Positions 1-10,141 of a stretch of DNA of 64,000 bases are shown piece by piece (position 1 is the stretch's first letter; each line of letters opens with the position of its first letter). Both the position numbers and the translations under genes were made by a program. This stretch comes from Alcaligenes faecalis (GTDB lineage Bacteria > Pseudomonadota > Gammaproteobacteria > Burkholderiales > Burkholderiaceae_B). Below the pieces are notes generated by a model. That model ran no database searches and had not been told where the DNA came from. It saw only the letters and a program-made list of their open reading frames with translations. Where the stretch lies: NCBI RefSeq assembly GCF_009497775.1, contig NZ_CP031012.1, forward strand, positions 3,100,001 to 3,164,000, read 5' to 3'.

Positions 1-102
1 CCATGCACTGGCGTGTTGCACCTTCCCTCTATCGGGTGCCATTAATGTAGACATCGGTACCACGAGCTGACATCCTTACCATCTGGACTGAAAGAAACCC
101 TT

Positions 103-825
103 ATGAAGAAAGTCATCGCACTGCGTCATATCCATTTTGAAGACTTGGGCACACTGGAACCTGTTCTGATCGAACAGGGCTACCAAGTTCAATACATTGA
201 CCCTTCCGTCGAGTCACTGCGTCACGTGGGTGAACAGGACGCTGACCTGCTGGTTGTACTAGGCGGGCCAATCGGCGCCTACGACGAAAAGATTTACCCC
301 TTCCTGTCTGATGAGCTGGAACTGATCAACAAGTTCTTGCTGGCTGGCAAACCTTTGCTGGGCATTTGCCTGGGCGCACAACTGATTGCGCGCGCCCTGG
401 GCGCCAATGTGTATCCCCTGGGTGTGAAAGAAATCGGTTTCTCTCCGTTGAAACTGAGCGAAGCGGGCAAAGAATCGCCCCTGGCCGCCGTTAGCGGCAT
501 TCCCGTCCTGCACTGGCACGGGGATCAGTTCGACATTCCTGACGGAGCCATTCACCTGGCCAGCACGGACGTAGGCCCCAACCAGGCCTTCTCCTTTGGA
601 ACCCAAGTACTGGGCCTGCAATTTCACCTGGAAGCTGACACCAGCAAGCTGGAACGCTGGCTGGTTGGCCATGCCAACGAACTGGGACAAGCTGATATCG
701 ACCCGCAAATGCTGCGTCTGGAAGCCATGGCGGTACAAAAACGCCTGCACGCCGCTGCCGCTACGGTCCTGACCAGCTGGCTCAGCCAACTTAAACAAGC
801 CAGTTCCGCTAATTGCGCTGCATGA
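103..825 (+). CDS. Class I glutamine amidotransferase (GMP synthase-like)
   Basis: Stand-alone class I glutamine amidotransferase of 240 residues, cytosolic. The nucleophile elbow LGICLGAQ places the catalytic Cys at about residue 89, and GLQFHLEAD supplies His175 and Glu177, so the triad is complete. Proteins of this kind release ammonia from glutamine or hydrolyse gamma-glutamyl compounds; no synthase domain is fused, so the acceptor is unknown. The ATG follows a purine-rich stretch (gaaagaaa). Its TGA overlaps the first possible ATG of the pyridoxal kinase gene, suggesting cotranscription. Family is certain, substrate is not. Confidence 0.9.
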   Translation: MKKVIALRHIHFEDLGTLEPVLIEQGYQVQYIDPSVESLRHVGEQDADLLVVLGGPIGAYDEKIYPFLSDELELINKFLLAGKPLLGICLGAQLIARALGANVYPLGVKEIGFSPLKLSEAGKESPLAAVSGIPVLHWHGDQFDIPDGAIHLASTDVGPNQAFSFGTQVLGLQFHLEADTSKLERWLVGHANELGQADIDPQMLRLEAMAVQKRLHAAAATVLTSWLSQLKQASSANCAA

Positions 826-1691
826 ACACTGCTGCTGTAACGTTTGTTGATCGTGAACGACATCCTTACCATGTGGATGTCGTTTCGATTCAGTCTCAAG
901 TCGTCTACGGTCGGGTAGGCAACAATGTTGCCGGCCCGACCTTGCGTAGACACGGCTTTAAAGTGGCCGCCGTTCCCACCGTGTTGCTCAGCAACAACCC
1001 GCAATACCCCACGGTGCACGGCGGTGCGGTACCCGATGAATGGCTGGAAGGCTTTCTGAATGATCTGGTCCTGCGCGGTGCGCTGGACCAGGTGCGCGCT
1101 GTCCTGATCGGCTATCTGGGCAGTGCCAATCAGGCCGTCATCATTGCGCGCTGGTTAAAAGCGCTGCTGCAAGCGCACCCCGATACTCTGGTGATTGTGG
1201 ACCCGGTCATTGGTGATCTGGATGTAGGCGTCTATGTAGACCCGGCTCTGATCCCCACTTATCACGAAACCTTGCTGCCACTGGCCAACGGTTTGACGCC
1301 CAATAATTACGAGCTGTCGCTGCTGTCTCAGCAGCCTTGCGACACCATCCAGGCCAGTTCAAGCGCGGCCCACGCCTTGCTCAATGGCCGTACCGAATGG
1401 GTGATTGCCACCAGTGCCGCCCCCGAGTCCTGGCAGGATGGCCAGATCAAATTATTAATGTCGCGCAAAGAGCCGCGTGCCGACACCCTGCTTAGCCATC
1501 CGCGCGTGGATTGTGCTGCCAAGGGCACGGGTGATCTGTTTGCCTCCACCTTGCTGGCCCACCTGATTCTGGGCGCAGACCTGCATTCTGCGGTGCATAC
1601 AGCCAGTGCCAGTGTGCTCCATCAATTGGAATTAACCCGTCAGGCCGGACATCAGGAATTAATTTTGCCCATAGATCCTTTCCGAGCCTGA
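822..1691 (+). CDS. pdxY: Pyridoxal kinase PdxY
   Basis: Ribokinase-fold kinase that phosphorylates pyridoxal to PLP in the B6 salvage pathway. Visible signatures are the N-terminal SIQSQVVYGRVGN substrate-binding stretch, DPVIGD, and the C-terminal GTGDLF motif with the catalytic Asp at about residue 238. The start is uncertain. ATG at 822 gives a 4-bp ATGA overlap with the preceding gene but adds an N-terminal tail; a GTG at 873 (protein beginning VDVVSIQSQ) matches the usual family start better. Neither has a clear ribosome site. PdxY rather than PdxK is inferred from the overall motif pattern. Confidence 0.88.
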   Translation: MNTAAVTFVDRERHPYHVDVVSIQSQVVYGRVGNNVAGPTLRRHGFKVAAVPTVLLSNNPQYPTVHGGAVPDEWLEGFLNDLVLRGALDQVRAVLIGYLGSANQAVIIARWLKALLQAHPDTLVIVDPVIGDLDVGVYVDPALIPTYHETLLPLANGLTPNNYELSLLSQQPCDTIQASSSAAHALLNGRTEWVIATSAAPESWQDGQIKLLMSRKEPRADTLLSHPRVDCAAKGTGDLFASTLLAHLILGADLHSAVHTASASVLHQLELTRQAGHQELILPIDPFRA

Positions 1692-1776
1692 GCAAATATT
1701 TCTTAATCTAACAAACCTTTCAACAGGCAGTCGTTCTCGTTAAGCTGTGCCCTCTTAGTTACAAACGGAGCATGAC

Positions 1777-3768
1777 ATGGGGCTGCCTTTTAAAAGCACG
1801 CTACATCCACGGGTGTTCTGGGGATCTACCTTTATCGTCCTGGTCTTTTTGCTGATCGGGATTATTTTCCCTAAAGACGCCGCACTTATTTTTGAGCAGT
1901 TACAAAACTGGGTCATCAAAAGTTTCGGCTGGTTCTATATCCTGGCTGTGGCCTTGTTTTTCTTTGCCGTCGTCTATCTGGCATTAAGCCGCTACGGCAA
2001 CTTGAAATTAGGGCCGGACGACTCGGAACCTGACTACCCGTATCTCACCTGGATGGCGATGCTATTTGCCGCCGGTATGGGTATTGGTTTGATGTTCTTT
2101 GCCGTGGCCGAACCACTGCAACACTTCTCGGCCCCGCCCTCGGGTCTGGCCAGCACAGTGGAAGCCGCCCATCAGGCGCAGATCATCACCTTCTTTCACT
2201 GGGGCGTTCATGCCTGGGCCGTCTATGCGGTCGTGGGTTTGTCGCTGGCCTATTTCTGCTTTCGCTACAACCTGCCGTTAACGATTCGCTCGGGCCTGTA
2301 TCCCTTATTTGGCAAGCGCATTGAAGGCTGGATTGGCGATAGCGTGGATATTTTCGCCGTTTGCGGCACGCTATTTGGTATTGCCACCTCCATGGGTTTG
2401 GGTGTGCTTCAAATCAATGCCGGTCTGGAGCATTTATTTGGCTGGCCACAGGAAACCTGGCTGCAAATTGTCCTGATTGTGGTGGTTACTTCGCTGGCTA
2501 CCTTATCTGTTGTCAGTGGACTGGATGTTGGCATTCGCCGCCTGTCCGAACTGAATTTGCTGGTTGCCATTGCCTTGATGCTGTTTGTGCTCGCCGTGGG
2601 CCCCACAGCCTTTTTGATGAATGCTTTTGTACAGAATATCGGTGGTTATCTCGATAACTTCTTTGCACGCTCATTTAGTACACAAGCATTCCGCGGGCAA
2701 AGCTGGATGAAAGCCTGGACCTTGTTTTACTGGGCCTGGTGGATCGCATGGTCGCCTTTTGTCGGCATGTTCATCGCCCGCATCTCGCGTGGTCGCACCG
2801 TGCGTGAATTTGTGCTGGGCGTACTGCTGGTGCCCACCGTCTTCACCTTCTTCTGGATGACCGTTTTTGGCAACACCGCCATCTTCCTGGATATGGGTGT
2901 GGCCGCGGGTCAACTGGCGCAGGACGCTGCCGCCAATGCATCCGTGGCGCTGTTCGAATTCCTGGAATACCTGCCCTGGTCCAATGTGACCTCGACGCTG
3001 GCTATTATTCTGGTCGCCATTTTCTTTGTGACCTCGGCTGACTCGGGCTCTTTGGTTATCGATACCTTGGCCGCCGGCGGGGTGGAAGACGCTCCAGTCT
3101 GGCAACGCATTTACTGGTGCGCGCTGGAAGGCACCGCCGCCTCCCTGCTCTTGCTGGCCGGTGGTCTGACAGCGTTGCAAACCGTCACGCTGGTCAGCGC
3201 CTTGCCCTTTGCCATCATCATGTTCTTGTTGATTCTGGGGCTGTTCAAAGGCATGAAGGCAGATATGTCACGATTGCGTCGTCAAGGTCCCATGTCCGGC
3301 CCGGCACCGGGTTCGGAAGTGTCCTGGCGTCGCCGCCTCTCGACCATTCTGCACACGCCCAACCAGCGTGATGCCCGTCGCTTCATGGGTGAGACCGTGG
3401 TTCCCGCCTTGCAGGCTGTGGCAGACGAGCTGAGTAAACGCAACCTGAATGTCAGCCTGGAAACGGGCGAGCCGGATACGGCGCAACTGACCATTCAGGC
3501 CGACAACCAACGCAACTTTGTCTATGGCGTGGAATTACGTGCACGTCGGGTTGCCAGCTTTACGGCAGCGGCTGCTCGCAACGAGCAGGCTCGACCTCAG
3601 GAATGGCAGGTGCGCACCGTCTTTGCCGATGGCAGTCGGGGTTATGACCTGATGGGCTTATCCTCCAGCCAGGTCATCAACGACATCCTGAACCACTTCG
3701 AGCGCTATCAGTCGCTGGTCACCTCCGAGGCGACAGCCCTGTACGCGCAGTCGCCCGACCCGACCTAA
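1777..3768 (+). CDS. betT: BCCT family choline/glycine betaine transporter
   Basis: Inner-membrane secondary transporter of 663 residues with about 12 hydrophobic segments in the first 500 residues and a long hydrophilic C-terminal tail, as in BetT-type carriers. The Trp-rich BCCT signature ([18 protein letters not shown]) lies near residues 316-333, and GMGIGLMFF near 100 fits the sodium/betaine-site glycine stretch. The tail may act in osmosensing, as known for BetT and BetP. No bet oxidation genes are adjacent, so choline versus betaine specificity is inferred from length and tail. It ends against soxR, which converges with a 4-bp overlap. Confidence 0.88.
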   Translation: MGLPFKSTLHPRVFWGSTFIVLVFLLIGIIFPKDAALIFEQLQNWVIKSFGWFYILAVALFFFAVVYLALSRYGNLKLGPDDSEPDYPYLTWMAMLFAAGMGIGLMFFAVAEPLQHFSAPPSGLASTVEAAHQAQIITFFHWGVHAWAVYAVVGLSLAYFCFRYNLPLTIRSGLYPLFGKRIEGWIGDSVDIFAVCGTLFGIATSMGLGVLQINAGLEHLFGWPQETWLQIVLIVVVTSLATLSVVSGLDVGIRRLSELNLLVAIALMLFVLAVGPTAFLMNAFVQNIGGYLDNFFARSFSTQAFRGQSWMKAWTLFYWAWWIAWSPFVGMFIARISRGRTVREFVLGVLLVPTVFTFFWMTVFGNTAIFLDMGVAAGQLAQDAAANASVALFEFLEYLPWSNVTSTLAIILVAIFFVTSADSGSLVIDTLAAGGVEDAPVWQRIYWCALEGTAASLLLLAGGLTALQTVTLVSALPFAIIMFLLILGLFKGMKADMSRLRRQGPMSGPAPGSEVSWRRRLSTILHTPNQRDARRFMGETVVPALQAVADELSKRNLNVSLETGEPDTAQLTIQADNQRNFVYGVELRARRVASFTAAAARNEQARPQEWQVRTVFADGSRGYDLMGLSSSQVINDILNHFERYQSLVTSEATALYAQSPDPT

Positions 3769-4241
3769 ACCTCTGATCCGGCCTCCAGCTTTCTTTCCAG
3801 AATCTGGGGGCCGGGCCCTTGCTGGCCCAGAATATCGGCTGGGTTACGCAAGGGACATTCACTCATGGACAAGCACCCACAGCCAATACAGTGGGTCAGC
3901 TCATCGCGCAGTCGCGTCAACTGCTCAATACGATCATTCAAACTGGCTTGCCAACGACTGGACATGGCCCGCCATTGCTTGCTGGATGGCTTGCTGCCCG
4001 GTGGCAAACCACGCAAGGCCTCGTGGATTTCTTCCAGAGGAATGCCGGTACGCTGCGCCACTTTGATGATCGCAATGTAGCGTAAAACCACCGAATCAAA
4101 ACGACGCTGGTTGCCGCTGTTGCGGGTACTGGCAATCAAGCCTTTGGCTTCATAAAAATGCACGGTCGAGACAGGCACACCACTGCGTTTGGCCACTTCC
4201 CCCACCGTCAGGGCACGGCTGTAATCCACTGTTTTTGCCAT
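3765..4241 (-). CDS. soxR: Redox-sensing transcriptional activator SoxR
   Basis: MerR-family regulator of 158 residues. The N-terminal winged helix ([20 protein letters not shown]) is followed by a dimerisation helix and the [2Fe-2S] motif [12 protein letters not shown], giving cysteines at 118, 121, 123 and 129, the SoxR arrangement. Oxidised by redox-cycling compounds, SoxR activates promoters with an overlong spacer. The ATG at 4241 is preferred over a TTG at 4262 because it has an AAGGGG ribosome site and family length. A SoxR operator lies immediately upstream, between soxR and the divergent RND efflux genes, which are the obvious targets, and SoxR may also control itself. Confidence 0.95.
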   Translation of the reverse strand: MAKTVDYSRALTVGEVAKRSGVPVSTVHFYEAKGLIASTRNSGNQRRFDSVVLRYIAIIKVAQRTGIPLEEIHEALRGLPPGSKPSSKQWRAMSSRWQASLNDRIEQLTRLRDELTHCIGCGCLSMSECPLRNPADILGQQGPGPQILERKLEAGSEV

Positions 4242-4252
4242 CTTGACACCCC

Positions 4253-4283
4253 TTGACCTCAAGTTAACTTGAGGTTTTATAGT
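4253..4283 (+). promoter_or_regulatory. SoxR-controlled promoter with perfect SoxR box
   Basis: The 18-bp palindrome CCTCAAGTTAACTTGAGG (4257-4274) sits between a -35 TTGACC (4253-4258) and a -10 TATAGT (4278-4283), giving the 19-bp spacer typical of MerR/SoxR-activated promoters. From memory the palindrome is the same as the operator of enterobacterial soxS. It reads toward the RND efflux operon. Confidence 0.93.
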
Positions 4284-4343
4284 CCAGGTACCTAATTAAG
4301 GCAAGCCATGTCGGCTGCCTCTTTGTTGTCACAGGAACCTGCC

Positions 4344-4526
4344 ATGCCTTCCCTCATTTGGATTCTGTTTGCCGGACCTCTGTCATGGTTACGGCAAGCC
4401 CAGCTTGTGCCAGCCACTTACTTCAAACCCGAAGACTGGTCGCAAAGTGATCAGCGATTCGGCTGGACTCTCCCCAACAAACAGCCTCTGTGGCCCTCTT
4501 CAATGACAGGAGGATCCGCAGCATGA
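4344..4526 (+). CDS. Small hypothetical protein in the efflux operon leader
   Basis: Possible 60-residue protein beginning MPSLIWILFAGPLSWLRQ, with one short hydrophobic N-terminal segment and a hydrophilic remainder. An AGGA-like site precedes the ATG, and its TGA overlaps the ATG of the membrane fusion protein gene (ATGA at 4523-4526), which would allow translational coupling. Pseudomonas mexGHI-opmD encodes a small membrane protein (MexG) at this place, but I see no similarity to it. It may be only a leader ORF. I do not recognise it. Confidence 0.35.
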   Translation: MPSLIWILFAGPLSWLRQAQLVPATYFKPEDWSQSDQRFGWTLPNKQPLWPSSMTGGSAA

Positions 4527-5596
4527 GTTCGCGTCGTACTTGGATCATCATTCCCGTTCTGGCCGGCGTATTGGCCATAGGCTGGCGTTTGCTGCCCGCC
4601 TCGCAAGAAGCTCAGGCAGGTGGCGCCTACCCGCCTGCCGTTGTCGAACTATCCAGCGTCGACTCCCAGACCGCTCCACGTCTTTTGCATGCGGTCGGTG
4701 CACTGGAAGCCTGGCAGCAAGTGCTGCTCAGCGCAGAGACCAGCGGTCGTATTCGCAAGATTGATTTCACCTCCGGGCAGCAAGTCAAGGCAGGCCAGCC
4801 ACTGGTCTTGCTGAATGACGAACTGGAACAAGCCAGCGTGCGCCGCGAGCAGGCGCAGGTCAAACAGGCCGCCATTCAGCTCAGCCGGGTACGCAAGCTG
4901 AAAGAACAGCAAGCCGCCACCCAGGAACAGCTGGATCAGGCCCAGGCCGATCACGCCGTGGCTCAGGCCCAGCTGCAATATCAACGTGCTGAACTGGCCT
5001 TGAAACAGATTGCCGCCCCCTTCTCGGGCCGCATCGGTATCACCAGCCTGCACCAGGGCCACTACTTGCAACCCGGCCAGGCCATCGCCAGCCTGGTCGA
5101 TGACAGCCAACTGCGTGTGAACCTGACCGTGCCAGAGCAAAGCCTGCCGGATCTGAACGTGGGCCAGACACTGCAAGTGCAGGTGGACGCCTGGCCGGGC
5201 GAGAACTTCCAGGCTGAAATCAGCGCCGTTGATCCCTTGATCGGTGATTCGCGCACCGTGCGCCTGCAAGCCTTGCTGCCCAATCCGGACAATCGCCTGA
5301 AAGCCGGGATGTACGCCCGCGCTCAATTGAAACGCCCCGCCGAAGCTCCCGTGCTGACCGTGCCCGAAACTGCACTGACCTACACCGCTTATGGTCAGAC
5401 CGTCTTTGTGGCCTCCCCCAAGGATCAGGGCCTGTGGCAGGTCAAGCGTGTAGCCGTACAAACCGGCGAGCAATGGGACGAGCGTGTCGAAATCATTGAT
5501 GGTCTGAAGGAAGGCGACACCGTTGTCAGCGCCGGCCAGATCAAGATTCAGGACGGCTCCACTGTGCAGACCGCCAAGGACAAGGAGCCCGTATGA
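4523..5596 (+). CDS. RND efflux periplasmic adaptor (membrane fusion protein)
   Basis: Periplasmic adaptor of 357 residues linking an RND pump to an outer-membrane channel. An N-terminal hydrophobic anchor (WIIIPVLAGVLAIGW) is followed by a lipoyl half-domain, a Gln/Ala-rich coiled-coil hairpin at about 95-155, the second lipoyl half (PFSGRIGI), and beta-barrel and membrane-proximal domains. The ATG at 4523 has a strong AGGAGG at 4508-4513. Its stop overlaps the start of the pump gene by 4 bp. The SoxR operator upstream indicates induction by redox-active compounds, and the arrangement resembles mexHI-opmD. Substrates are inferred only. Confidence 0.92.
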   Translation: MSSRRTWIIIPVLAGVLAIGWRLLPASQEAQAGGAYPPAVVELSSVDSQTAPRLLHAVGALEAWQQVLLSAETSGRIRKIDFTSGQQVKAGQPLVLLNDELEQASVRREQAQVKQAAIQLSRVRKLKEQQAATQEQLDQAQADHAVAQAQLQYQRAELALKQIAAPFSGRIGITSLHQGHYLQPGQAIASLVDDSQLRVNLTVPEQSLPDLNVGQTLQVQVDAWPGENFQAEISAVDPLIGDSRTVRLQALLPNPDNRLKAGMYARAQLKRPAEAPVLTVPETALTYTAYGQTVFVASPKDQGLWQVKRVAVQTGEQWDERVEIIDGLKEGDTVVSAGQIKIQDGSTVQTAKDKEPV

Positions 5597-8500
5597 ACAC
5601 CACCTCCCGTCCCGGCTTTACCGACTTGTTCGTTCGTCGGCCGGTACTTGCCCTGGTGGTCAGCGCCTTGCTCCTGATGTTGGGCCTGTTTTCCCTGGAC
5701 AAGCTGCCCATCCGGCAGTACCCCCTGCTGGAAAACTCCACCATCACAATTACCACCGAGTACCCCGGCGCCTCTGCACAGCTGATGCAAGGCTTTGTCA
5801 CCCAACCTATCGCCCAGGCTCTGGCCTCGGTCGAAGGGGTGGATTATCTGTCCTCCAACTCCGTGCAAAGCCGCAGTGTCGTGACCTTGCGCATGGAACT
5901 GAACCGCGACTCCACCCAGGCCCTGACGGAAGTCATGAGCAAGGTCAGCCAGGTGCGCTATCGCCTGCCTGAAGGCGCGTATGACCCGGTTGTGGAACGC
6001 TCCTCCGGGGACTCCACTGCCGTGGCCTATGTGGGCTTTTCCACAACATCGATCTCCATCCCGGAACTGAACGACTATCTGTCCCGCGTGGTGGAACCCA
6101 TGTTCTCCACCATTGACGGTGTGGCGAAGATTCAGACCTTTGGCGGTCAGAAACTGGCCATGCGACTGTGGCTGGATTCGGACCGCATGGCTGGCTATGG
6201 CCTGACCGCTGCCGATATTGCCCAGGCCGTGCGTGCCAACAACTACCAGGCCGCTCCCGGCATGGTCAAAGGCCAGCATGTCTTGAGCAATATTCAGCTC
6301 AACTCGGACCTGACCAGCGTGGCCGAATTTCAGGACCTGATCGTGCGTGAGGACGGCACCTCGCTGGTACGTCTGCGCGACATAGGCAAGGTGGAACTGG
6401 GTGCAGCAGCGACTGAAACCAGCGCCTTGATGGATGGCCTGCCCGCCATTCACCTGGGTTTGTTCCCTACTCCCGGCGGCAATCCCTTGCGCATTGTGGA
6501 AGGCATTCGTGATCGCCTGCCCGCTATTGAGGCGACCCTGCCACCCGGCGTGGAAGTGGCCCTGGCTTTTGAAACCGCCCGCTTCATTCAAGCCTCGATT
6601 GATGAGGTGCTGAAGACCCTGACCGAAGCCATGATTATCGTGGTGCTGGTGATTTACCTGTGCCTGGGCTCCTTCCGCAGTGTGCTGATTCCCCTGGCTA
6701 CTATCCCCTTGTCCATGCTGGGAGCCGCTGCCTTGATGCTGGCCTTTGGTTTCAGCATCAACTTGCTGACCTTGCTGGCCATGGTGCTGGCGATCGGGCT
6801 GGTCGTGGACGACGCGATTGTGGTGGTTGAAAACGTGCACCGTCATATTGCTGCCGGGCGTTCGCCCGTGGTGGCCGCCTTGCTGGGCGCACGTGAAGTA
6901 GCCGGCCCTGTGATCGCCATGACGCTGACCCTGGCTGCCGTCTATGCCCCGATTGGTCTGATGGGTGGCCTGACTGGAGCACTCTTCAAGGAGTTTGCCC
7001 TGACGCTGGCCGGTGCCGTGCTGGTATCCGGTGTAGTGGCCCTGACCCTGTCCCCGGTGATGAGTTCCTTGCTGCTGCCCTCGCAGCAAGATGAAGGCCG
7101 CATGGCGCACATGGCAGAGAGCTTCTTTGGGGGCCTGTCGGCCCGCTATGGTCGCTTGCTGGCACGTTCCTTGCGTCACCGCTGGATCACGGGTGCCATG
7201 GCCTTGCTGGTCTTTATCAGCCTGCCCGTACTCTATCAAATGACACACAGCGAACTGGCTCCCATTGAGGACCAGGCCAGCGTGCTGACAGCCGTGAAGG
7301 CTCCACAAAACGCCAACCTGGCCTACGCCGAACGCGACGGCAAGCTGCTGGATGACACCTATCGCCAAGTGAACGAAACCGAAAGCACCTGGTTGATTGT
7401 GGGTACGGACGGCCCGGCCGCCAGTTTTGGCGGGATCAACCTGAAGGACTGGAGCAAGCGCGAGCGCGATGCCAGCGCCGTACAGGGCGAGCTGCAAGGA
7501 CGTGTCAGCACCATTCCCGGCAGCAGCATCTTTGCTTTCCAGCTTGCCCCCTTGCCCGGCTCCAGCGGCGGTCTGCCCGTGCAGCTGGTACTGCGTAGTC
7601 CCGGCGATTACCGCACGGTGTACGACACAATGGAATGGGTCAAACAGCAAGCCCGTGAAAGCGGATTGTTTGTGGTGGTGGACAGTGACCTGGACTACAA
7701 CAAGCCCGTTTCCCGCGTCCAGATCGACCGCAGCAAAGCTGCCAGCATGGGCATCAGCCTGCGAGATATTGCCGACTCCCTGGCCGTGCTGGTGGGCGAG
7801 AACTACCTGAACCGCTTCTCGCTGGATGGTCGCTCCTATGACGTGATTCCGCAAAGCCAACGCGAACTGCGCCTGACGGCACAAGCACTGACGCGCCAGT
7901 TTGTACGCAGTGCCAATGGCGAACTGGTGCCCTTGTCGGCCATGGTTCAGATTCACAGCGAAGTGGAGCCCAACAGCCTGCGCCAATTCAACCAGCAAAA
8001 CTCGGCCACGCTGCAAGCCATTCCCGCACCGGGCGTAACGCTGGGACAAGCCGTTGGCTATCTGGACGAAATCGCGCGTCAATTGCCCGCAGGCTTTACG
8101 CATGACTGGCAATCGGAGTCGCGCCAATTCACCCAGGAAAGTCAGTCTCTGGTGTGGGCCTTCCTGGCCGCGCTGGTTGTGATTTATCTGGTGCTGGCCG
8201 CGCAGTACGAAAGCCTTGTGGACCCCATCATCATTCTGGTGACGGTGCCCTTGTCCCTGTGCGGTGCCCTGCTGCCCCTGGCACTGGGATTTGGCACGCT
8301 CAACATCTACACCCAGATAGGTCTGCTAACGCTGGTCGGCCTGATCAGCAAGCACGGTATTCTGATGGTGGAGTTTGCCAATGAGCTGCAATTCAAAGAA
8401 GGCCTGAAAAAGCCCGAAGCCATCTTGCAGGCCGCCCGCATTCGTTTGCGTCCTGTGCTGATGACAACCGGAGCCATGGTCTTTGGTCTGGTGCCTCTGC

Positions 8501-8709
8501 TGTTTGCCTCGGGTGCTGGCGCAAACAGCCGCTTTGGCCTGGGTGTGGTGCTGGTCTCGGGCATGTTGATCGGTACGATCTTCACCCTGTTCATCTTGCC
8601 TACTTTGTATACCTTGCTGGCGCGTGACCACGCCCATCAAGCAGACACCCCGCGGGCGCGCGCCTTGGCTCAAGCCCTGCGCCCTTCGACTGGAGAACAC
8701 TCATCATGA
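5593..8709 (+). CDS. RND efflux pump inner-membrane transporter
   Basis: AcrB/MexB-class proton-driven pump of 1038 residues, inner membrane with two large periplasmic loops. Two six-helix repeats are visible. GLVVDDAIVVVENVHRH around residue 400 carries the paired Asp residues of the proton relay in TM4, and GLISKHGILMVEFAN in TM10 supplies the conserved Lys. Overlaps both operon neighbours by 4 bp. As a SoxR-governed pump it probably exports phenazine-like, quinone or dye compounds, following the known behaviour of MexI in Pseudomonas; the native substrate here is not shown by sequence. Confidence 0.95.
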   Translation: MNTTSRPGFTDLFVRRPVLALVVSALLLMLGLFSLDKLPIRQYPLLENSTITITTEYPGASAQLMQGFVTQPIAQALASVEGVDYLSSNSVQSRSVVTLRMELNRDSTQALTEVMSKVSQVRYRLPEGAYDPVVERSSGDSTAVAYVGFSTTSISIPELNDYLSRVVEPMFSTIDGVAKIQTFGGQKLAMRLWLDSDRMAGYGLTAADIAQAVRANNYQAAPGMVKGQHVLSNIQLNSDLTSVAEFQDLIVREDGTSLVRLRDIGKVELGAAATETSALMDGLPAIHLGLFPTPGGNPLRIVEGIRDRLPAIEATLPPGVEVALAFETARFIQASIDEVLKTLTEAMIIVVLVIYLCLGSFRSVLIPLATIPLSMLGAAALMLAFGFSINLLTLLAMVLAIGLVVDDAIVVVENVHRHIAAGRSPVVAALLGAREVAGPVIAMTLTLAAVYAPIGLMGGLTGALFKEFALTLAGAVLVSGVVALTLSPVMSSLLLPSQQDEGRMAHMAESFFGGLSARYGRLLARSLRHRWITGAMALLVFISLPVLYQMTHSELAPIEDQASVLTAVKAPQNANLAYAERDGKLLDDTYRQVNETESTWLIVGTDGPAASFGGINLKDWSKRERDASAVQGELQGRVSTIPGSSIFAFQLAPLPGSSGGLPVQLVLRSPGDYRTVYDTMEWVKQQARESGLFVVVDSDLDYNKPVSRVQIDRSKAASMGISLRDIADSLAVLVGENYLNRFSLDGRSYDVIPQSQRELRLTAQALTRQFVRSANGELVPLSAMVQIHSEVEPNSLRQFNQQNSATLQAIPAPGVTLGQAVGYLDEIARQLPAGFTHDWQSESRQFTQESQSLVWAFLAALVVIYLVLAAQYESLVDPIIILVTVPLSLCGALLPLALGFGTLNIYTQIGLLTLVGLISKHGILMVEFANELQFKEGLKKPEAILQAARIRLRPVLMTTGAMVFGLVPLLFASGAGANSRFGLGVVLVSGMLIGTIFTLFILPTLYTLLARDHAHQADTPRARALAQALRPSTGEHSS

Positions 8710-10139
8710 CGCCACTATTATCAAACAGGCTAGCGCCTGTGGCGCGTGCTCTGCGACTGGTGATCCCCAGCCTGATCCTGAGCGGTTGCGCCGTGGGACT
8801 GGATACCTCCATTCCCACCGCTCCCAGCCTGGCCGAAACCAACTGGAACAGTCAGTTCGCTCAAGCCAGCGAGCAACGCGAAAACTGGTGGACCTTGCTG
8901 CAGGACCCGCAGCTGGACGCCCTGATTGCCAAGGCTCTGGATCACAATCTGGATATTGCCCAGGCACAGGCCCGCTGGCGGGCCTCCCGCGCCCTGATCG
9001 ACGAGCGCCAGCACGATCGCCTCCCGGCCGTCACAGCCCATGCCAGCTACAACCGTAGTGGTTCACAGTTTGCTGCACCAGACGGCTCCATTGATCACGG
9101 TATTACCGAGAACTGGCGTTTGGGTATGCAAGCCACCTGGGAGATCGACCTGTTTGGCCGTGTGGAACAACTGGCCCGCTCTGCCCAGGCACGCAGCGAA
9201 GCCAGCGCGGATCAACTGGAGCTGACTCGACAGGCGATGGCCGCTGAGCTGGCACGCCAATACGTGCAGGCCCAAGGTTTGCAGCGACGGCTGGCTCTGG
9301 CAGAGGACGATGTCCGCAGTTGGGAACATACGATCAAGCTGGTACAGGCTGGCGTATCGCTGGGCCGGGAATTACCGGAGAATCTGGACAATGCCCAGGC
9401 CGGTCTGGAACGTGCCAAAACTCTGGTGCCGCAACTGCGCAGTGACCTGGAACTGGCTCGCTTGCGCATCCAGGTGCTAAGCGGCGGGCAAGCCGAGAGC
9501 ATTGATACGCCACTGCCTAGCGCCAAGGCACCGTTGGCTGCTTCCCTGCCTTTGGGCGATGTCAACGCCATGCTGTTCAACCGGCCTGACGTACGCGCTG
9601 CACGACAGGAAATCCTGGCCAGCTCACACGAAGTCGCCTCAGCCACCGCCGAGCTATACCCCCGTCTGGATCTGGCTGGTTTTATCGGCTTCTTTGCCCT
9701 GCGTGGCAGCAACCTGGGCAATGCTGCGCGAGCATTCGATGTCTCGCCCGCCATGCAATGGCCTGCTCTACGCCTGGGCCATGCCAAGGCACGCTTGCGT
9801 GGCATGGAAGCGGTGGCCGATGAATCACGCCTGCACTATCAACAAGTGCTGTTGCAAGCGCAGGAGGAAATTCAGGGGTCTTTGCAAAGGCTGACTCAGC
9901 ATCAGGAAAGCCTGCTTAGCCTGACACGGGCTGCTTCGCATCTGGAAAACGCCCATGAACGTGCCTTGACGCGTTATGAAGTGGGGGCTGGAGCCTATCA
10001 GCAAGTGCTGGAAAATCAGCGCAGCTTGAACCAGACCCGGCAAGAGCTGGCAATTGCGGAAACCGGCTCGTACCTGAATGTGATTGCCTTGTATCAGGCC
10101 TTGGGTTGGGGAATAGCAACGCCAAGCAGCCCTGAGTAA
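8706..10139 (+). CDS. RND efflux outer-membrane channel lipoprotein (OprM/NodT family)
   Basis: TolC-like outer-membrane factor of 477 residues completing the tripartite pump. It has a signal peptide with lipobox LSGC near residue 27, then the two duplicated outer-membrane-efflux repeats of long helices (for example LDALIAKALDHNLDIAQAQA and LPLGDVNAMLFNRPDVRAA). The start overlaps the pump gene stop by 4 bp. A hairpin terminator lies just after the stop at 10160-10197. Relation to OpmD/OprM is inferred from family and operon context. Confidence 0.93.
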   Translation: MTPLLSNRLAPVARALRLVIPSLILSGCAVGLDTSIPTAPSLAETNWNSQFAQASEQRENWWTLLQDPQLDALIAKALDHNLDIAQAQARWRASRALIDERQHDRLPAVTAHASYNRSGSQFAAPDGSIDHGITENWRLGMQATWEIDLFGRVEQLARSAQARSEASADQLELTRQAMAAELARQYVQAQGLQRRLALAEDDVRSWEHTIKLVQAGVSLGRELPENLDNAQAGLERAKTLVPQLRSDLELARLRIQVLSGGQAESIDTPLPSAKAPLAASLPLGDVNAMLFNRPDVRAARQEILASSHEVASATAELYPRLDLAGFIGFFALRGSNLGNAARAFDVSPAMQWPALRLGHAKARLRGMEAVADESRLHYQQVLLQAQEEIQGSLQRLTQHQESLLSLTRAASHLENAHERALTRYEVGAGAYQQVLENQRSLNQTRQELAIAETGSYLNVIALYQALGWGIATPSSPE

Positions 10140-10141
10140 TT

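Noticed and set aside
5548..8127. Long antisense open frame (859 codons) opposite the RND pump gene
   Set aside because: Exact shadow of a well-conserved RND transporter in another frame; composition very rich in Gln, His and Gly without any family motif.
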